64,000 bases of DNA from contig NZ_NOXU01000021.1 of the NCBI RefSeq assembly GCF_002251795.1, forward strand, positions 1 through 64,000, read 5' to 3'. Shown in pieces: positions 45,801 through 55,100 of this stretch. The translations under genes were made by a program, and so were the position numbers. This DNA is from Niveispirillum lacus (GTDB lineage: Bacteria > Pseudomonadota > Alphaproteobacteria > Azospirillales > Azospirillaceae). The notes under the pieces were generated by a model. That model worked only from the letters and a program-made list of their open reading frames with translations, did not search any database and was not told the DNA's origin. The stretch's first letter is position 1; each line of letters begins with the position of its first letter.

Positions 45801-45856
45801 AAGAGTGCCGCAACGGAAACGCTGCCCAGCAGCGCCGTCTTTACAAATCTGTTCAT
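42839..45856 (-). CDS. Large TonB-dependent receptor
   Basis: About 1005 residues from the ATG at 45856, which has AGGGA at a suitable distance; the ATG six bases earlier sits too close to it. Signal peptide 1-26 (ending AQAQ), a TonB-box-like DIVVTGSRLR, a plug (about 60-180; NLGAGRTLVLLNGQRL, VEVLTGGASSIYGSDAIAG) and a large barrel ending in Phe (RLGKTF). The plug style matches receptors for organic polymers or peptides. With the downstream Tricorn-like protease it may form a peptide-uptake unit. Confidence 0.9.
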   Translation of the reverse strand: MNRFVKTALLGSVSVAALFWPVAAQAQSSDTNLLAKPADPTAEAAPQASSDTGVEELGDIVVTGSRLRSEYNTATPVQIINAETARNAGAFDTAGIIMRSVAALGVQQVNNKLSATGAGGRVVDGGNNAQTVGLRNLGAGRTLVLLNGQRLTPAGTGSRVGQVDLNTLPSSMISRVEVLTGGASSIYGSDAIAGVVNIIPRKTSDGVELNLDGNVSEHGGGNYVQGALFWGEDFGQGTLTVAAEYRRQEALKNRQRERTSCAQDYVYDPRTGQRTDLLDTSGNIKCRNLNPTGIFFDYTWYGGWFQYAPGAAGASYPASALGLRNVLPDWVRTARGGFPETYTYGISDSPAYQNADSISPLSTGSLYVAGSYELAPDIEAYGNVLLNRRVSSSDTWQFLYPLLSPTNPNNTVAAGLIQASGGNSTGLVQPQMNMAQEQRQNVNYGQITAGVRGGLEMPIIARPWSWDVSGHAGRSDGEYSSSFFYADRLAAATAPGVACNAALISISGPTNCVSIPWLSKRFLVDQDWTDAERSFLQGRETGRTKYDQLGIDGSISGALFDLPTGSVDLATGFTIRYQALNDTPGYNARNGNYFASSTAGITKGSDTVQEVFGEIGVPLLADLPVVEKLTFTGSGRYTNYRSFGSDETYKAGLGWTVNNWVSLRASTGTSFRAPSLYELYLANQLSFYAYSDPCVRYGDTAGPTVAANCASQGFAPDFNPANNGITAVTGGGKGQLKAETSRNKSVGIVLTPAFADLSIAADYYSIAVRNEVASYGVGSIISRCYNSPTFPGNNFCARVTRDPMTRAITVVDDRLVNLAQQKQRGIDLSASFRQPLGFGDFGLNVQWNWVFENSLRRDENSYEDRNGLSGNPKTVGWVEANLKVEDLSFFYGFNFIGPTNDAKYYDGDNLFNYCGAYAGRTVPGNRNDCLQVAEKLTVGSYMTHYVSVRWQIEKDLSGQIGIINMFDKKPPVMGSDSYTYRTGSVPSNLYDLRGRTVSIRLGKTF

Positions 45857-46016
45857 TTTCATTCCCTGTTCACAGACAGCGCTGGTCATTTGACGCATTC
45901 AAACAGGCTGAAAACGCACCAAATAGGTACGCCTTAGCCCGCTGGAACGCCGCCAGCCGCTTATGTTGAGTGATAATTGGGGGATGTAGGGTCTATCGAG
46001 CAGAAGACCCGTGATT

Positions 46017-46034
46017 TCAGCTTGAGTCAGTCAT
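46017..46034 (-). other. Five-codon ORF directly behind the glycine riboswitch
   Basis: GGAGG (minus strand, about 46043-46047) lies eight bases before an ATG at 46034 that opens MTDSS followed by TGA. MTDSS-like starts are common for GcvT, so this may be the stub of a lost glycine-cleavage gene, or a leader peptide. The TonB receptor ATG lies 178 bases further on. Confidence 0.5.
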
Positions 46035-46069
46035 GACGGCACCTCCAAAAGCGGATTCTCTGCTTTTCG

Positions 46070-46235
46070 GTGCCCCATCTGTCTTTGTGCCTGAGAGTAT
46101 TACCCCGTCGGCGGACGGTCATGCTGTGGCATGCCGTCACTCTCCAGATGTTAGTCGTGAGCCCATGGTCCTTTTGCCTGAGAGTTTCCGGGGCGGTTGC
46201 TCCTTCGGCGCCGGCAAGGCCGGTCTCTCCCATGT
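46070..46235 (-). ncRNA. Tandem glycine riboswitch
   Basis: Two aptamers are read on the minus strand. The first (about 46235-46162) has GGGAGAGACCGG, GCCGAAGGAGCAA and AAACTCTCAGGCAAAAGGACC-type signature parts. The second (about 46150-46070) has CTGGAGAGTGACGG, GCCGACGGGGTAA and ACTCTCAGGCACAAAGACAG. A possible TTGACA box is at 46280-46285. The class normally switches on glycine-cleavage or glycine-transport genes. Here the next full gene is a TonB receptor; an AAAAGC/GCTTTT hairpin just before GGAGG could form the expression platform. Confidence 0.88.
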
Positions 46236-46466
46236 GCTTCTGCAAAAACGTATACCAGAGTGCGCAGCAAAAGAAGCGCTGTCAAGCCATCAGGGTAACA
46301 TTTTGGCGGCTTTGCACCACAAACCGTAACTTCATGACAATATGTGGTTGTGCAGCGCACAATGATCTGAATGCAAACCCATCTGCGCGCGCATGGAAAC
46401 CGGGCAGAACAGATAAAGTGGCAGACAAGCTACCAATTCCCCGAAAGAAACCTGCTCAGTGGTTTG

Positions 46467-46890
46467 CATAGCACGCTGGTGCAGTTGCTGACCCGCTTCT
46501 ACGAGGCCAATGGCGGCACGGTGAATATCGACGGCCACGATGTCCGCGTCTGTCACAGCGCAGCCTGCGCCGGTATGTGGGCGTTGTTTTACAGGACAAT
46601 GTCCCGTTCGACGGCGCCATCCTGGACAATCTGCGTCTGGCCCGGCCGGACGCCACCGATGCCGACCTGATCGACGCCGCCCGTGACCTAGGCGCCGATG
46701 AGGTGCTAGAGGCGCTGCCGCTGGCCTACCACATCCCTGTTGGTCCCATGGGCAGCCATCTCAGCCTGGGTCAACGGCAGCTTGTTTGTCTGGTTCGTGC
46801 CTATATCGCCGATCCCGCCGTGCTGGTGCTGGACGAGGCGACGTCGGCCGTGGATGTCCACACCGAACGCCGCATCCAGCGCGCATCCAC
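46467..46890 (+). pseudogene. ABC exporter ATPase fragment
   Basis: The piece begins just after the Walker A lysine ([22 protein letters not shown]) and breaks frame near 46545. The next frame continues with [19 protein letters not shown], the signature LSLGQRQ and Walker [13 protein letters not shown]. It then runs into the IS5 fragment near 46880 within HTERRIQRA. So it is 5'-deleted, frameshifted and 3'-truncated, the remains of a type I exporter/ABCB-like nucleotide-binding domain. Confidence 0.85.
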
Positions 46891-47484
46891 ATCCTTCTGG
46901 GCCGCCTTGGCCGGCTGGTCGGGCCAGATCTCATGGGCGGACTTGCCTTGCTTGATCGCCGCTTTCTCCGCCTCCTTGTTACGCTGGCGGGGCGCCGCCA
47001 CCAGGGTCGCATCCACGATCTGACCCGACATCGGCAGATAACCCGCTGCAACGATCGCCTGATCCAGCCGCGTGAACAGCGCGTCCAGCGCACGGACACG
47101 GATCAATGTGCCGCGGAAATCCCACAGCGTGTTGGCATCGGGTACCCCGTCCCCTGGACCCAGGCCACAAAACCGCATCCAGCTCAGCCGGTCACGCACC
47201 AGATACGATGTCTGTTACAGCGACAACCGGTGCAACGCCTGCAACACCTGCATCTTGAATTTCAAAAACCGCGTCAAACGGCGGGCGACCGCCCCCCCCT
47301 GCGCAGGCCGCCGCGGCGCAGGGCCTTGGCCAGAACCGGCCGGAACTGCTCAAAGTCAACCGTCGCCGACAACTGACGTAGACGATCCTCAAAATCCCAG
47401 AAACCGCCCTGTCCCGACATGACCAACCTCGCTACAGGCTGCATGCCCTATCATAGCAGAAATCGGCAGTTTCCGGAGGGGTCC
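46878..47484 (-). mobile_element. Truncated IS5-family element, left end and 5' half of the transposase gene
   Basis: On the minus strand, its left end GGACCCCTCCGGAAAC at 47484 and the transposase start at 47420 match the full copy at 49947-51190. Homology stops abruptly near 46878 at codons GATGCGCGC, where ABC-transporter sequence begins. It carries its own Gln-to-stop change (TAA) and an indel in a G run, but keeps TGG (Trp) where the longer copy has TGA. Confidence 0.87.
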
Positions 47485-47708
47485 GCCTGTTGAGGTTACA
47501 GGGCATTTGCTGTGTCAGGGTGGCTGCGGGGGCGCGCCTTGACCGATGGTATGCTGAACTGACGACAACCATATAAACAGCGGCGCATCTTCCCATGACA
47601 CCGCCTTATGTCGTCCCGAGCGTCGTGGTTCATTGGATAATCTTCTACTCATGAGGACGTACCACCGCATCAATCGCGGATATGTCCCGTCACAGGTTTG
47701 GCCAATAC

Positions 47709-48331
47709 CTACCTTTGCCTGGCCACCGCGCTCACACGGCGGATCCCGAAGCGGCGGGCAGCATCCGTCAGCGCATCCTCCGCATCGACCCAGCCCGGAT
47801 TGCAGCAGCCAGTTCCGGCAAGGCGATATCCTCGACCATGCGGATGTCCTCATCTGAACAAGGATAACGGGCCCGTTCCCACGCCGCCGGTGCGGTAGCA
47901 TTGGCCCAGATGAAGCCACTGCCGGAGGTCTCTGTTTCCAGATGCGCCACACCACGCGCCACCGACAGCAAGCGGTCGCGAACCTGTCGCCCAGACCGTT
48001 TGAAGCCATGGGCCCGGGCGATCATCCGTTCGAGCAGCAGCGTTTCCCGGATGGGCGCCTCGCATTCGACAACACGCAGGATCATATCGCGGAGAACGGC
48101 TGCATAATCCGGATCTTGAAACCGTTCCGGCGCGATTGATGGCTGGTCGGAGAAATCCGTTATACGGTAATCACCAACCAACAGTTCCATTTCGGGTACC
48201 GGCGGTGCCCCGGCGTTCTCCTCCTGCGGGTCGACAGGATCAGCGGGCAGATCAGCAAGTGATACAGGGGGGGCCGGTGGGGCTTCGGGACGGAGTGCGG
48301 CTTCCAAGGCGGTTTTTAGGCTGCGTGCCAT
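47709..48331 (-). pseudogene. C-terminal remnant of a DUF3320-type helicase-like protein
   Basis: The frame from 48331 encodes about 187 residues. It has the DUF3320 segment VVECEAPIRETLLLERMIARAHGFKRSG cut as EAPIRETLLLERM and ARAHGFKRSG. The open frame ends early at 47768, but in the next frame DAEDALTDAARRFGIRRVS continues the domain to a stop at 47709, showing a one-base frameshift near 47787. DUF3320 proteins are normally over 1000 residues, so the rest of the gene is gone. Confidence 0.7.
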
Positions 48332-48589
48332 GCTACCCGCCAGAGAGTATGAGGTGGAAGCGTGCTGGCCAGTGGGGCGCCATCGCCTCTGGGACAGAAA
48401 ACGACCAAGTTTACACCGACCATATGCCGAGATAAGGGTCGGAAAACACTTTGGATGCCGTAAGTCTGTCAGACGTCCATTCACCCAACGATTGATGTGG
48501 CGGCTAACCGGGTCGCACAGATTGCAGAGGTTAAATGTGTAGAAGCAGCGGCATCACACCGCTGCTTCCAATTTTTTCGCTGTGCGAGT

Positions 48590-49639
48590 TCAGCCGCCTT
48601 GCCGAAGATTACGGGCAGACACCCAGCCCTGTTGACCAGCGCTATTGGTCACTTTCCACCAACCGGCATTCTGTTCGCCCACCGCCGTTACACTCTCACC
48701 AGCAGCCAGCTTACCAATGACTGGGTCGTTGGTAGACGGACCGCCTCGCAGATTCAGGTTTGTCACCGTCTTGTAGCTGCTGCCGGCCACCAGTGACGGC
48801 GCCGTCGCGGGAATGGGGGGAGCAGAACTGGTCGGCGGCGCTGCGGTCTGGGTGGCCAGAGGGGCTGCCAGTTTAGCCTGGATGGCTGGCATGGCGCGGA
48901 CTTGATCCACCAATTTGTTATGGGCGTCCATGAAGGCAGCGGCAACCACCTTACCGATATCGGTGGAAGCGTAAGAACCGCCGACGCCGCCGATGGGCAG
49001 CGCGCCTAGTCCGCCTGCGCCAAAGGCGAAACCAACATCTTTATGCTGTGCCGACCCCTCGGCGACCGCCTCTTGCACACCCGTGCGGACATCGGTCAGG
49101 GTCAGCATTGTCTGCGCCTGCAGGTTGGTGGTCTTGATAGCGCCGGCCACGACCCCGGCAATGCCGGGTAAAAATGCACCCAGACCAGCGCCGCTCCCCC
49201 CCGCATTGGTGTCCTGGAAGATGACATTGGGTGTAATCATAAAGTCGGCGGCCACCATCTGCCCGCCGCCGATATTCGACCCGCCCTGCAAGGTGCCGCC
49301 CGCCGCCAAGGCGCGCTCCTGCTGCATGCGCTGCATGGCCTGGCCCCGGTCAACCACCCGGAAGCAGCCGGACTGTGTCATCATCAAGCGCAGCAAAGGC
49401 ACAGGTGAGGTCAGCCCAGCCTGCGCCAAGCCTGGAATATCCTCCTCCACCAAGGCAGCGGTACCCAACGGACGGTCGCACTTTGTCAGTTGGGCCGCTG
49501 CCTGTGAATTACCTGCCGCTCCGCCGGCGCCTGACACCATCGACCCACCGGAACCAAGTTTGGTACCAGACGACACGCAACCCGACAGTGCGCTGGCAGC
49601 CATCATAACGGCTCCAAATTTTACCAATGAATCCCGCAT
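48590..49639 (-). CDS. CsgG/HfaB-like lipoprotein with C-terminal SH3 domain
   Basis: 349 residues. A lipoprotein signal (lipobox LSGC, Cys about 20) is followed by a CsgG-like domain (about 45-260; CFRVVDRGQAM, ADFMITPNVIFQ, LTLTDVRTGVQEAVAEGS in part). A bacterial SH3 domain ends it (about 285-345; NLNLRGGPSTNDPVIGKL, GWVSARNLR). The ATG at 49639 has AGAGGA nine bases upstream; an earlier ATG abuts this site. No curli genes accompany it. It is probably an outer-membrane or wall-associated protein of unknown partner. Confidence 0.85.
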   Translation of the reverse strand: MRDSLVKFGAVMMAASALSGCVSSGTKLGSGGSMVSGAGGAAGNSQAAAQLTKCDRPLGTAALVEEDIPGLAQAGLTSPVPLLRLMMTQSGCFRVVDRGQAMQRMQQERALAAGGTLQGGSNIGGGQMVAADFMITPNVIFQDTNAGGSGAGLGAFLPGIAGVVAGAIKTTNLQAQTMLTLTDVRTGVQEAVAEGSAQHKDVGFAFGAGGLGALPIGGVGGSYASTDIGKVVAAAFMDAHNKLVDQVRAMPAIQAKLAAPLATQTAAPPTSSAPPIPATAPSLVAGSSYKTVTNLNLRGGPSTNDPVIGKLAAGESVTAVGEQNAGWWKVTNSAGQQGWVSARNLRQGG

Positions 49640-49946
49640 TATCAGCATTCCTCTCGAAAGATGCCATGAACAGCGCCGTAATTTGAACAGGAGTTAGTCA
49701 ATCAATATCCAGGTTATTTAGCCTGAATAATGATTTATTCCTCTTTATGGCTCACTGGCGCCAGCCGTTGTTTCGCTCAATTTGAAGCGTTTGCCCGTTT
49801 GGCTTCAATCCGTATTTTTACGGATATAATCATCCCGAAAAGATACTGACGATCAGCACCACCCTTTTCTGAAGGATGCCGCTTCGGATGGAGCACAATG
49901 GAAGCCGGCATTTCCATGATCGGCGGTGACCTGCATTGGGAAACGG
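49640..49946. other. Intergenic region between the CsgG-like gene and the IS5 element
   Basis: The first half is AT-rich and probably contains the promoter for the CsgG-like gene. The piece next to the element does not continue the interrupted response-regulator gene in any frame I could recognise. Confidence 0.4.
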
Positions 49947-50010
49947 GGACACCTCCGGAAACTGCCGATTTCTGCTATGATGCGGCATGCAGCCTGTAGC
50001 GAGGTTGGTC

Positions 50011-51066
50011 ATGTCGGGACAGGGCGGTTTCTGGGATTTTGAGGATCGTCTACGTCAGTTGTCGGCGACGGTTGATTTTGAGCAGTTCCGGCCGGTTCTG
50101 GCCAAGGCCCTGCGCCGCGGCGACCTGCGCAGGGGCGGTCGCCCGCCGTTCGACGCGGTTTTGAAATTCAAGATGCAGGTGTTGCAGGCGCTGCACGGGC
50201 TGTCGCTGCAACAGACCTCGTATCTGGTGCGCGACCGGCTGAGCTGGATGCGGTTTTGTGGCCTGGGTCCAGGGGACGGGGTACCCGATGCCAACACGCT
50301 GTGGGATTTCCGCGGCACATTGATCCGTGTCCGTGCGCTGGACGCGCTGTTCACGCGGCTGGATCAGGCGATCGTTGCAGCGGGTTATCTGCCGATGTCG
50401 GGCCAGATCGTGGATGCGACCCTGGTGGCAGCACCCCGCCAGCGTAACAAGGAGGCGGAGAAAGCGGCGATCAAGCAAGGCAAGTCCGCCCATGAGATCT
50501 GACCCGACCAGCCGGCCAAGGCGGCCCAGAAGGATGTGGATGCGCGCTGGACGGTGAAATTCAGCAAGGCCAAGCCGGCTCCCGAGGGGGCGCCGCAGCC
50601 GCCCGACATTGCCATCCCGGTCTTTGACTACAAGGCACATATCGCCATCGACCGCCGGCATGGGGTGATCCGGCGCCGGCTGGTCAGCGATGCCGCTGCC
50701 CATGACGGGGCGCGCCTGCGCGAGGGGTTGATCGATCCGGACAATACGGCGTCGGGCGTCTGGGTCGACACGGCCTATCGTTCGCAGGCCAATGAGGACT
50801 TCCTCCGCGCGGTCGGCAAAGTCAGCCATATCTATGTCAAGAAGCCCAAGGGTAAGCCGATGTCCGCACGCACCGCCAGGGCCAATGCACGGAACTCCGC
50901 CATCCGCGCCAAGGTCGAGCATCCATTTGCCATGCTGAAGGGACCGATGAAGCTCTTCATCCGCACCATCGGCCTCAAACGTGCCGAGGCGGCCATCACA
51001 TTCGCCGCCATGGCCTACAACATGAAGCGCTGGGTCTGGCTCAACGGGAGAACGGCGTCCGCATGA
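50011..51066 (+). pseudogene. IS5-family transposase with internal stop
   Basis: The frame from 50011 to 51066 would give about 351 residues with the DDE pieces [18 protein letters not shown] and RAKVEHPFAM. A TGA at 50500-50502 breaks it after HEI; the partial second copy has TGG (Trp) here. A GCCAAAGC/GCTTTGGC hairpin (51068-51097) follows the gene. No selenocysteine signal is expected in transposases, so this is taken as a nonsense mutation. Confidence 0.9.
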
Positions 51067-51067
51067 C

Positions 51068-51097
51068 GCCAAAGCTGCCAAATAGGGCGGCTTTGGC
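51068..51097. terminator. Hairpin after the IS5 transposase
   Basis: GCCAAAGC (51068-51075) pairs with GCTTTGGC (51090-51097). It lies just after the transposase stop inside the element and probably ends its transcript. Confidence 0.6.
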
Positions 51098-51190
51098 AGA
51101 CCGCAACACGCCAGAAAACGGCCAACGCGGTGCCGCGAAGCCAGAATTGTGCTCAGATGACCCCATCACAAAGGGTTACCGGAAGTGTCC

Positions 51191-51466
51191 ATCTTCCAGA
51201 TACACATCTGCGATGATCATATCCGGATGACAGGTCGCAGCGGACTTGACGGCTTGATGATTGATTGTGGCGATGGCACAGACCTGATGCCCAGTCCCAT
51301 CGAGTGAAGCGGCCAAAGACAGGGAAACCCGCGGATCTCCGGAAACGACAAATATACGAAGGCTGCGGCTCATTGCGGGCCGGGATGCAGCACCACCCTC
51401 ACTATCCCATCTTGAAAGCGCCTCACGCTCGACGAATGGAACCACTGGCAGAGCGGCGGGGTTCAT
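51191..51466 (-). pseudogene. Response-regulator receiver domain truncated by IS5
   Basis: The frame starts at 51466, overlapping the dps stop by 4 bp, and encodes about 90 residues. These include the receiver start LRIFVVSGDPRVSLSLAASL and phosphoacceptor strand DMIIADVYLED, where the IS5 right end cuts it; five further codons come from the IS. The C-terminal half and any output domain are lost. The Asp of IIADVY is the likely phosphorylation site of the intact gene. Confidence 0.75.
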
Positions 51467-51942
51467 GATCGCACTGAGTGGGATTCAATCAGCCAGAGTT
51501 GCCGATCCATACCACGGGCGACCTGGGTAAACAGGTCAGCGGTGACGGGATCGCCATGGGTGGTGGACAGACCAATCGCTTCGCGGACCGACTGGCCAAA
51601 GGCGCTGACCGCCTGCGACAGGGCGAAGATGTGCTCCCGCGCTTCTGCTACACCCAAGGGATACGGCAACAGAAATGACCGTTCAGCCGCGATATGCACA
51701 GTACCATGGGCCGTGCCACCCAAAGCCGCAGCCCGCTCCGCAATCAGATCGGAATAGGTTTCGACCTCGATGGCGGCATTGTCGAACAGTTCATGCACAG
51801 CGGAAAAGCTGCTACCGCGGACGTTCCAATGCGCCTGTTTGACCTGTGCATGCAGATCAATGGCCGCAGCCAGATGCCTGTTAAGCAACTCAACCGACTG
51901 TCCCCGGATGTTTTCAGACAGGGTGTTGTGAGTGTAGTGCAT
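51463..51942 (-). CDS. dps: Dps, DNA-binding ferritin-like protein
   Basis: A 159-residue ferritin-like protein. The ferroxidase signature is KQAHWNVRGSSFSAVHELFD in part (QAHWNVRG and HELFD), followed by DLIAERAAALGG. The N-terminal tail is short. It stores iron and protects DNA from peroxide, in the cytoplasm as a 12-mer. It is divergent from the large hybrid kinase gene and overlaps the broken response regulator downstream. Confidence 0.94.
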   Translation of the reverse strand: MHYTHNTLSENIRGQSVELLNRHLAAAIDLHAQVKQAHWNVRGSSFSAVHELFDNAAIEVETYSDLIAERAAALGGTAHGTVHIAAERSFLLPYPLGVAEAREHIFALSQAVSAFGQSVREAIGLSTTHGDPVTADLFTQVARGMDRQLWLIESHSVRS

Positions 51943-52113
51943 GGTCGACCTCCCGTTGTGCGGTACTGATCGTAAGATTGGAAATTGATTAATATAAGGC
52001 TCGGGAAGTACCTAAATCCTAAAGCGGTATTTCAAAATCCGCATTCGTCACCCATCGAATGAACAATCGTGATACAATGTATTCCAATCAAAAATTGGAC
52101 CGGTAATTTCACC

Positions 52114-55100
52114 ATGACTCGCTCCACAAAGAAGACAGACGGCCCCTCTCCGTCGAAGGCAGCAATGGATATTGTTGCCATTGGCGCGTCTGCGGGCGGT
52201 CTGGAGGCGGCAAGCCGGTTCGTGGAAGCACTTGGGGATGGCGGAGGGGCTTGTTTCATCCTGGTGCAGCATCTGGACCCCAACCATGACAGCCTGCTGG
52301 TTGATCTTCTGGCGGTGCACACGGCAATGCGTGTCTGGCAGGCCACCGACGGCATGGAACTGTTGCCAGGACAAGTCATCGTCATACCGCCCGGCGCCTA
52401 TCTCTCGGTGATAGACGGGCGTCTGCACCTGACGGCCCCGCCGCGTGGCCAGGGCACACGCCTGCCCTTCGATTTCCTGCTGGCATCTCTGGCCCGCGAC
52501 TTCGGGAGTCGTGTGGTTTGTGTCGTGCTGTCGGGGACCGGAACGGACGGCAGCCACGGGCTGCGCGCGGTGAGGACGGCGGGTGGGCTGGTAATCGCAC
52601 AGGATCCGGCGGAGGCTGGATATGAAGGCATGCCGCGCAGCGCCATGGCCACTGGCCTGGTGGATCATGTGCTACCGGTTGCGGCTATGCCTGAGGTCAT
52701 CCGCAACCGCCACCGCACGGACACAGCAGCTTCCAAAAGGATGGAGGAAGACGCGGACAACGGGTTAGCCGCTATCATCGACCTGCTGCGCACCCATACG
52801 CCCTATGATTTCACGCTTTACAAGCAGGGGACGTTGCGGCGGCGCATCGACAGGCGGATGTCCATGGCCGGTATCGCCGCCGATGGTTTGCCGGAATATC
52901 TTGAGCTGCTGCGGCGTGATCCGGCGGAACGGGACAATCTTGCCAAGGATATGCTGATCAATGTCACAGAATTTTTCCGCGATCCGAAAGTGTTCGAGCT
53001 CCTGGCTGCGGCCGTCATTCCCGGTCTGATCCGGGGACGATCCACGGATAATCACCTTCGCCTGTGGGTGGCGGGATGCAGTACGGGGGAGGAAACCTAT
53101 TCCCTTGCCATCCTGTTCCTGGAACAGATCGCACTGGCCGGTTTAGCGATGAAACTGCAGCTGTTCGCCTCCGATGTCGATCCCGACGCCATCGTCACCG
53201 CGCGCGAAGGTTGGTACCCGGCGAGCATTGCCGAGAATGTTTCCGCAGACCGACTGGCCCGATTCTTCATCGCCGATGGAGGAGGATATCGGGTCACGCA
53301 GGAACTGCGCGCCCATGTCATCTTCACAGTCCAGGACGTGCTGGCGGATCCGCCCTTTTCCCGCCTCGATTTCATCTCTTGTCGTAATCTGTTGATCTAT
53401 CTGATGCCGGAGGCACAGGCGCGGGTGCTGGCCCTGTTCCATTTCGCCTTGCGCGATGGTGGTTTCCTGCTGCTGGGCGGTGCGGAAACTGTGCTGCCGA
53501 CAGCATCCGACCGGTTCGAGATCGTGTCGAAACCCGCCCGTCTGTTCCGCCACGTGGGCCGCAGCAAGCCCGGCGATTTCAGTTTCCTGATGAGCACAGG
53601 GGATGGCGTCCGCGCCCTGCCCCGTATCGGCACCGGCCCCGGCCCATCGCGACAGAACGCCTTGGCGGAGCTGTGCCGGCAACTGGTGATGCGGGATTAT
53701 GCCCCGGCAGCCATCCTGATCAACCGTTCTCATGATTGCCTTTATTCCCTGGGGCCGACCGACCATTTCTTGCGCGTGCCATCCGGCCACCCGACCCAGG
53801 ATCTGCTGGCCATGACACCCCCCGGTCTGTCGGTCAAACTTCGCGCCGCCATCCAGCAGGCGCACCAGGAAAAGGCCAAGATCACGATCCAGGGCGGTCA
53901 GATGCGCCGGGATGGCGACATTATGGAGTTCAGCATCGCCGTGCATCCCGTCACGCATGAGGGCGAGAATTTGATGCTGGTCTGCTTCATCGACGAGCCC
54001 CGCCCGGCCGGTGCGCAGAACAAGGCACCGCTGTCCGCCAATGGACAGACCGGCAATCTGGCCCGTGAGTTGGACCACACACGCGCCGAACTGGAAGCAG
54101 CCATTCGCAACCTGGAACTGGCAGGGGAAGAACAGAAGGCCGTCACCCAGGAAGCCCTGTCGATCAACGAAGAATACCAGTCCGCCAACGAGGAATTGCT
54201 GACCTCCAAGGAAGAGTTACAATCGCTGAACGAGGAACTGACGGCCTTGAACAGCCAGCTGCAGGAAACCCTGGACCAGCAGCGAACCACATCGAACGAT
54301 CTGCAGAACGTACTCTACAGCACGGATGTGGCGACCATCTTCCTGGACCTGGAATTGGCCATCCGCTTTTTTACGCCTGCCACCCGTTCACTGTTCAGCA
54401 TCCTTCCCAGCGATGTTGGCCGGCCCTTGGCCGACCTCAGTTCGCTGGCCGCTGACGGCGACCTGTTTGCTGACGCACAATCTGTCTTGAAATTGCGCGT
54501 GCCGATGGAGCGGGAGATCGAGGCACGATCTGGCGCCTGGTACCTGCGCCGGGTTCTACCCTATCTGACGCGTGACGATCAGGTGGAGGGGGTGGTCATC
54601 ACCTTCGTCGATATCACCGAACGCCGGCGCGTGGCTGAAGCCCTGCGGACCGCCAAGCGTCAGGCGGAAATGGCAAACCGGGGCAAATCACATTTCCTGG
54701 CTGCCGCCAGCCATGACCTGCGCCAACCCCTTCAGACCCTTATCCTTTTGCAGGGCATCCTGGCGGGCCGCATACAGGCTGACAAAGACCGGGAACTGCT
54801 GGACCGGATCGGGGAAACCATCGGCGCTATGTCGGGCATGCTGAACGCCCTGCTGGATATCAACCAGATCGAAGCCGGCGTCATCGCCACCGAGCTCTCG
54901 CGCTTTCCCATCAACGACCTTCTGACCCGGATGCGGGACGAATTCAGTTACCACGCCCATGCCCGTGGCCTGGCCCTGCGCGTGGTTCCCTGCGGTGTTC
55001 AGGTCTTCAGTGATCGGCGCCTGCTGGAGCAGATGGTGCGCAACCTGCTGTCCAATGCCCTGAAATATACCCGGCAGGGTAAGGTGCTGCTGGGCTGCCG

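Larger units (their letters stand above)
49947..51190 (+). mobile_element. IS5-family insertion sequence, full length
   Basis: Inverted repeats are GGACACCTCCGGAAAC (49947 inward) and, on the other strand, GGACACTTCCGGTAAC (51190 inward), about 14 of 16 alike. The 1244-bp element contains one transposase gene, which is broken by a stop. No target duplication is evident: the left flank ends AACGG and the right begins ATCTT. The right end cuts a response-regulator gene. Confidence 0.88.

Noticed and set aside
46027-46245. A 72-residue minus-strand ORF across the riboswitch
   Set aside because: It lies almost entirely inside the riboswitch RNA and its protein sequence matches nothing.
50500-50502. 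TGA read as selenocysteine in the IS5 transposase
   Set aside because: Transposases are not selenoproteins, the second copy has Trp here, and no SECIS-like structure was noticed.
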